This document shows positions 41,001-41,150 of a stretch of DNA of 41,150 bases, in pieces. How positions within the stretch are numbered: position 1 is the stretch's first letter; every line of letters starts with the position of its first letter. The position numbers were made by a program, and so were the translations under genes. Under the pieces are notes generated by a model, which was not told where the DNA came from, searched no databases, and was given only the letters and a program-made list of their open reading frames with translations. Location of the stretch: positions 1-41,150 of the forward strand of contig NZ_QJUI01000029.1 of NCBI RefSeq assembly GCF_004327285.1, given 5' to 3'. This DNA comes from Phytopseudomonas daroniae. GTDB taxonomy: Bacteria > Pseudomonadota > Gammaproteobacteria > Pseudomonadales > Pseudomonadaceae.

Positions 41001-41150
41001 AGACGGTTCTGCTGCTGACGCAGCACGCCCAGCCCGCCGAGGGCGTCGGCATCGTTGGGGCTGTTCTTGAGCCGCGCGGACAATTCGCGATCGGCCGTTT
41101 CCCGGTCGCCCTGCTCCAGGGCCTTGAGCCCGCGCGCCAGGCCCTGTCTC
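38009..41150 (-). CDS. bcsC: cellulose synthase subunit BcsC/WssE, N-terminus beyond the window
   Basis: BcsC is the outer membrane export component of cellulose synthesis: a periplasmic TPR superhelix followed by a 16-strand barrel. The open frame runs off the window edge, so the signal peptide and first repeats are missing; about 1,046 residues are visible. About 20 TPR-type helical pairs cover the first 530 residues (for example LEEALRNEPNNAWTRFALARLYVGMG). A linker of about 110 residues rich in Ala, Pro and Gly follows. The BCSC_C barrel domain makes up the last 380 residues (YVYGAWHRLLGNHVESNSRGEFGSGIYWYLQ), ending YRSPYSN. It is the first visible gene of a leftward operon with wssF, G, H and I. 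Confidence 0.95.
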   Translation of the reverse strand, partial: RQGLARGLKALEQGDRETADRELSARLKNSPNDADALGGLGVLRQQQNRLEDAEVLLTRATRQQGGAQWQSALDDVRYWSLLQRARASQAKGEPGLARSQIEQAVRLKPRETAGQAALADLQAGQGQFAEAEAGYRRLLAQSPNDPDARRGLISVLTQAGKNDEALRLIEALPKAEQAGIGDLGRLRAEQAMQRARLAEQRGDTVGQRAALEEALRNEPNNAWTRFALARLYVGMGSVQEARSLVDSLLVSQPDDPDALYTSALLSVELGEWPQAQATLARIPAAARTSEVNRLVGDVDFHLQLQQINDLAKSGSRQDARVFLARTEALAEGRPERLSVLASAYADAGDPVRATAMLRDLLARSPRPEPGLTLRYAGILLQTEQDVEASAILRDLQGQPLNPAERKQYDDLLFLYRVRQAEHLRERGDLVAAYDTLAPALAQRPQDGQAVSALARMYAASGNPGKALELYKPLLQREPDNAQLQIGAADMAAQVRDGAFAERALERALRLAPGDPDVLTTAARIYQNQGKSGKAAELLRKVVAQEQRQQSAAFAASAPASGVADNPFVGLAGQGARSAGVAAAAIPAPVPARAAGQPLASAAAGQAWGIADALNPDVPGGTPQGAPTWQSAPAPGMAANPFAAEPAAADPRAGMSVAARALDDILQERSAYVVQGVSVRSNDSESGLSRLTDIQAPFEVNFPVGDNRLAVRVTPVSLNAGSIGNEAAQRFGGGPAASAANPGASPGSQKDSGVGLALAFEDPSAGLKADLGTTPQGFLYSTLAGGVSLKRPVASNGDLHWSANISRRPVTDSLLSFAGARDARTGQSWGGVTANGGRAELSYDDSEAGVYVYGAWHRLLGNHVESNSRGEFGSGIYWYLQNETDQQLTAGLSMTGITYDKSLGHYTYGHGGYFSPQTFFALGVPVSWSQRFDKLSYQLKGSVGVQFIDQDEADYFPGDASLQAAASSVLGRPATYGGESKTGLGYSLYGAAEYQFGPNFFMGGHLALDNAQDYRQWNSGMYLRYMFEEMSRPQIMPVNPYRSPYSN

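Noticed and set aside
1..41150. CRISPR arrays, tRNA or rRNA genes, complete insertion sequences, prophage genes
   Set aside because: No regularly spaced repeats, tRNA-like cloverleaf, rRNA sequence or transposase/integrase gene was seen.

Overview
The window looks like chromosomal DNA of a Pseudomonas. Gene content, gene order and high G+C all fit, and most of the order matches what I remember of the P. aeruginosa region from the enoyl-CoA hydratase pair and ung through tctABC-opdH-tctDE, nadB, algU-mucABD, lepA-lepB-rnc-era-recO-pdxJ. The species is not P. aeruginosa: mucC is absent, a cellulose-acetylation operon of the wss type is present, and the gene block between ung and the hydratase pair differs. 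A species from the mendocina/oleovorans side of the genus is possible but is only an inference.

Left part (1-13,600). cmoA-cmoB (tRNA wobble uridine modification) is followed by a small Arg-rich DUF1127-like gene divergent from a LysR regulator. A long leftward block follows: lepA-lepB-DUF4845-rnc-era-recO-pdxJ (translation, secretion, RNA processing, repair, vitamin B6), with most junctions overlapping or only a few bases apart. Upstream of it lies the leftward envelope-stress operon algU-mucA-mucB-mucD, driven by a clear AlgU-type promoter. mucA is full length, so nothing here suggests constitutive alginate production.

Middle part (13,600-26,500). A 537-bp gap holds the algU promoter and a 70-bp palindromic repeat. 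Then come nadB, the convergent sdhE-ygfX pair, ygfZ and an HDOD protein. Next is a complete tricarboxylate uptake module: sensor kinase TctE and regulator TctD run leftward, and porin OpdH, the TctC binding protein, the TctB and TctA membrane proteins and an AbrB-family membrane protein run rightward. The divergent spacer carries an 11-bp-period direct repeat that is a good candidate TctD operator.

Right part (26,500-41,150). A sodium/solute symporter of the VC_2705 type with its small DUF4212 partner is followed by a DUF6279 lipoprotein, ung, an orphan branched-chain-type substrate-binding protein, a DspI-like enoyl-CoA hydratase and a 3-hydroxyisobutyryl-CoA hydrolase-like protein. The leftward end is the distal half of a cellulose export and acetylation operon: bcsC/wssE (cut by the window edge), wssF, wssG, wssH and wssI.

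Four carbon-uptake genes (opdH, tctC, the symporter small subunit and the orphan binding protein) each have an A-rich AANAANAA word just before the ribosome binding site. This suggests shared Hfq/Crc catabolite repression. I did not find a clearly undescribed multi-gene system. The strongest unexplained items are the palindromic repeat family at operon boundaries, the TctD-type repeat, the hairpin between tctC and tctB, the WssF protein without an obvious signal peptide, and the missing wssJ and mucC.
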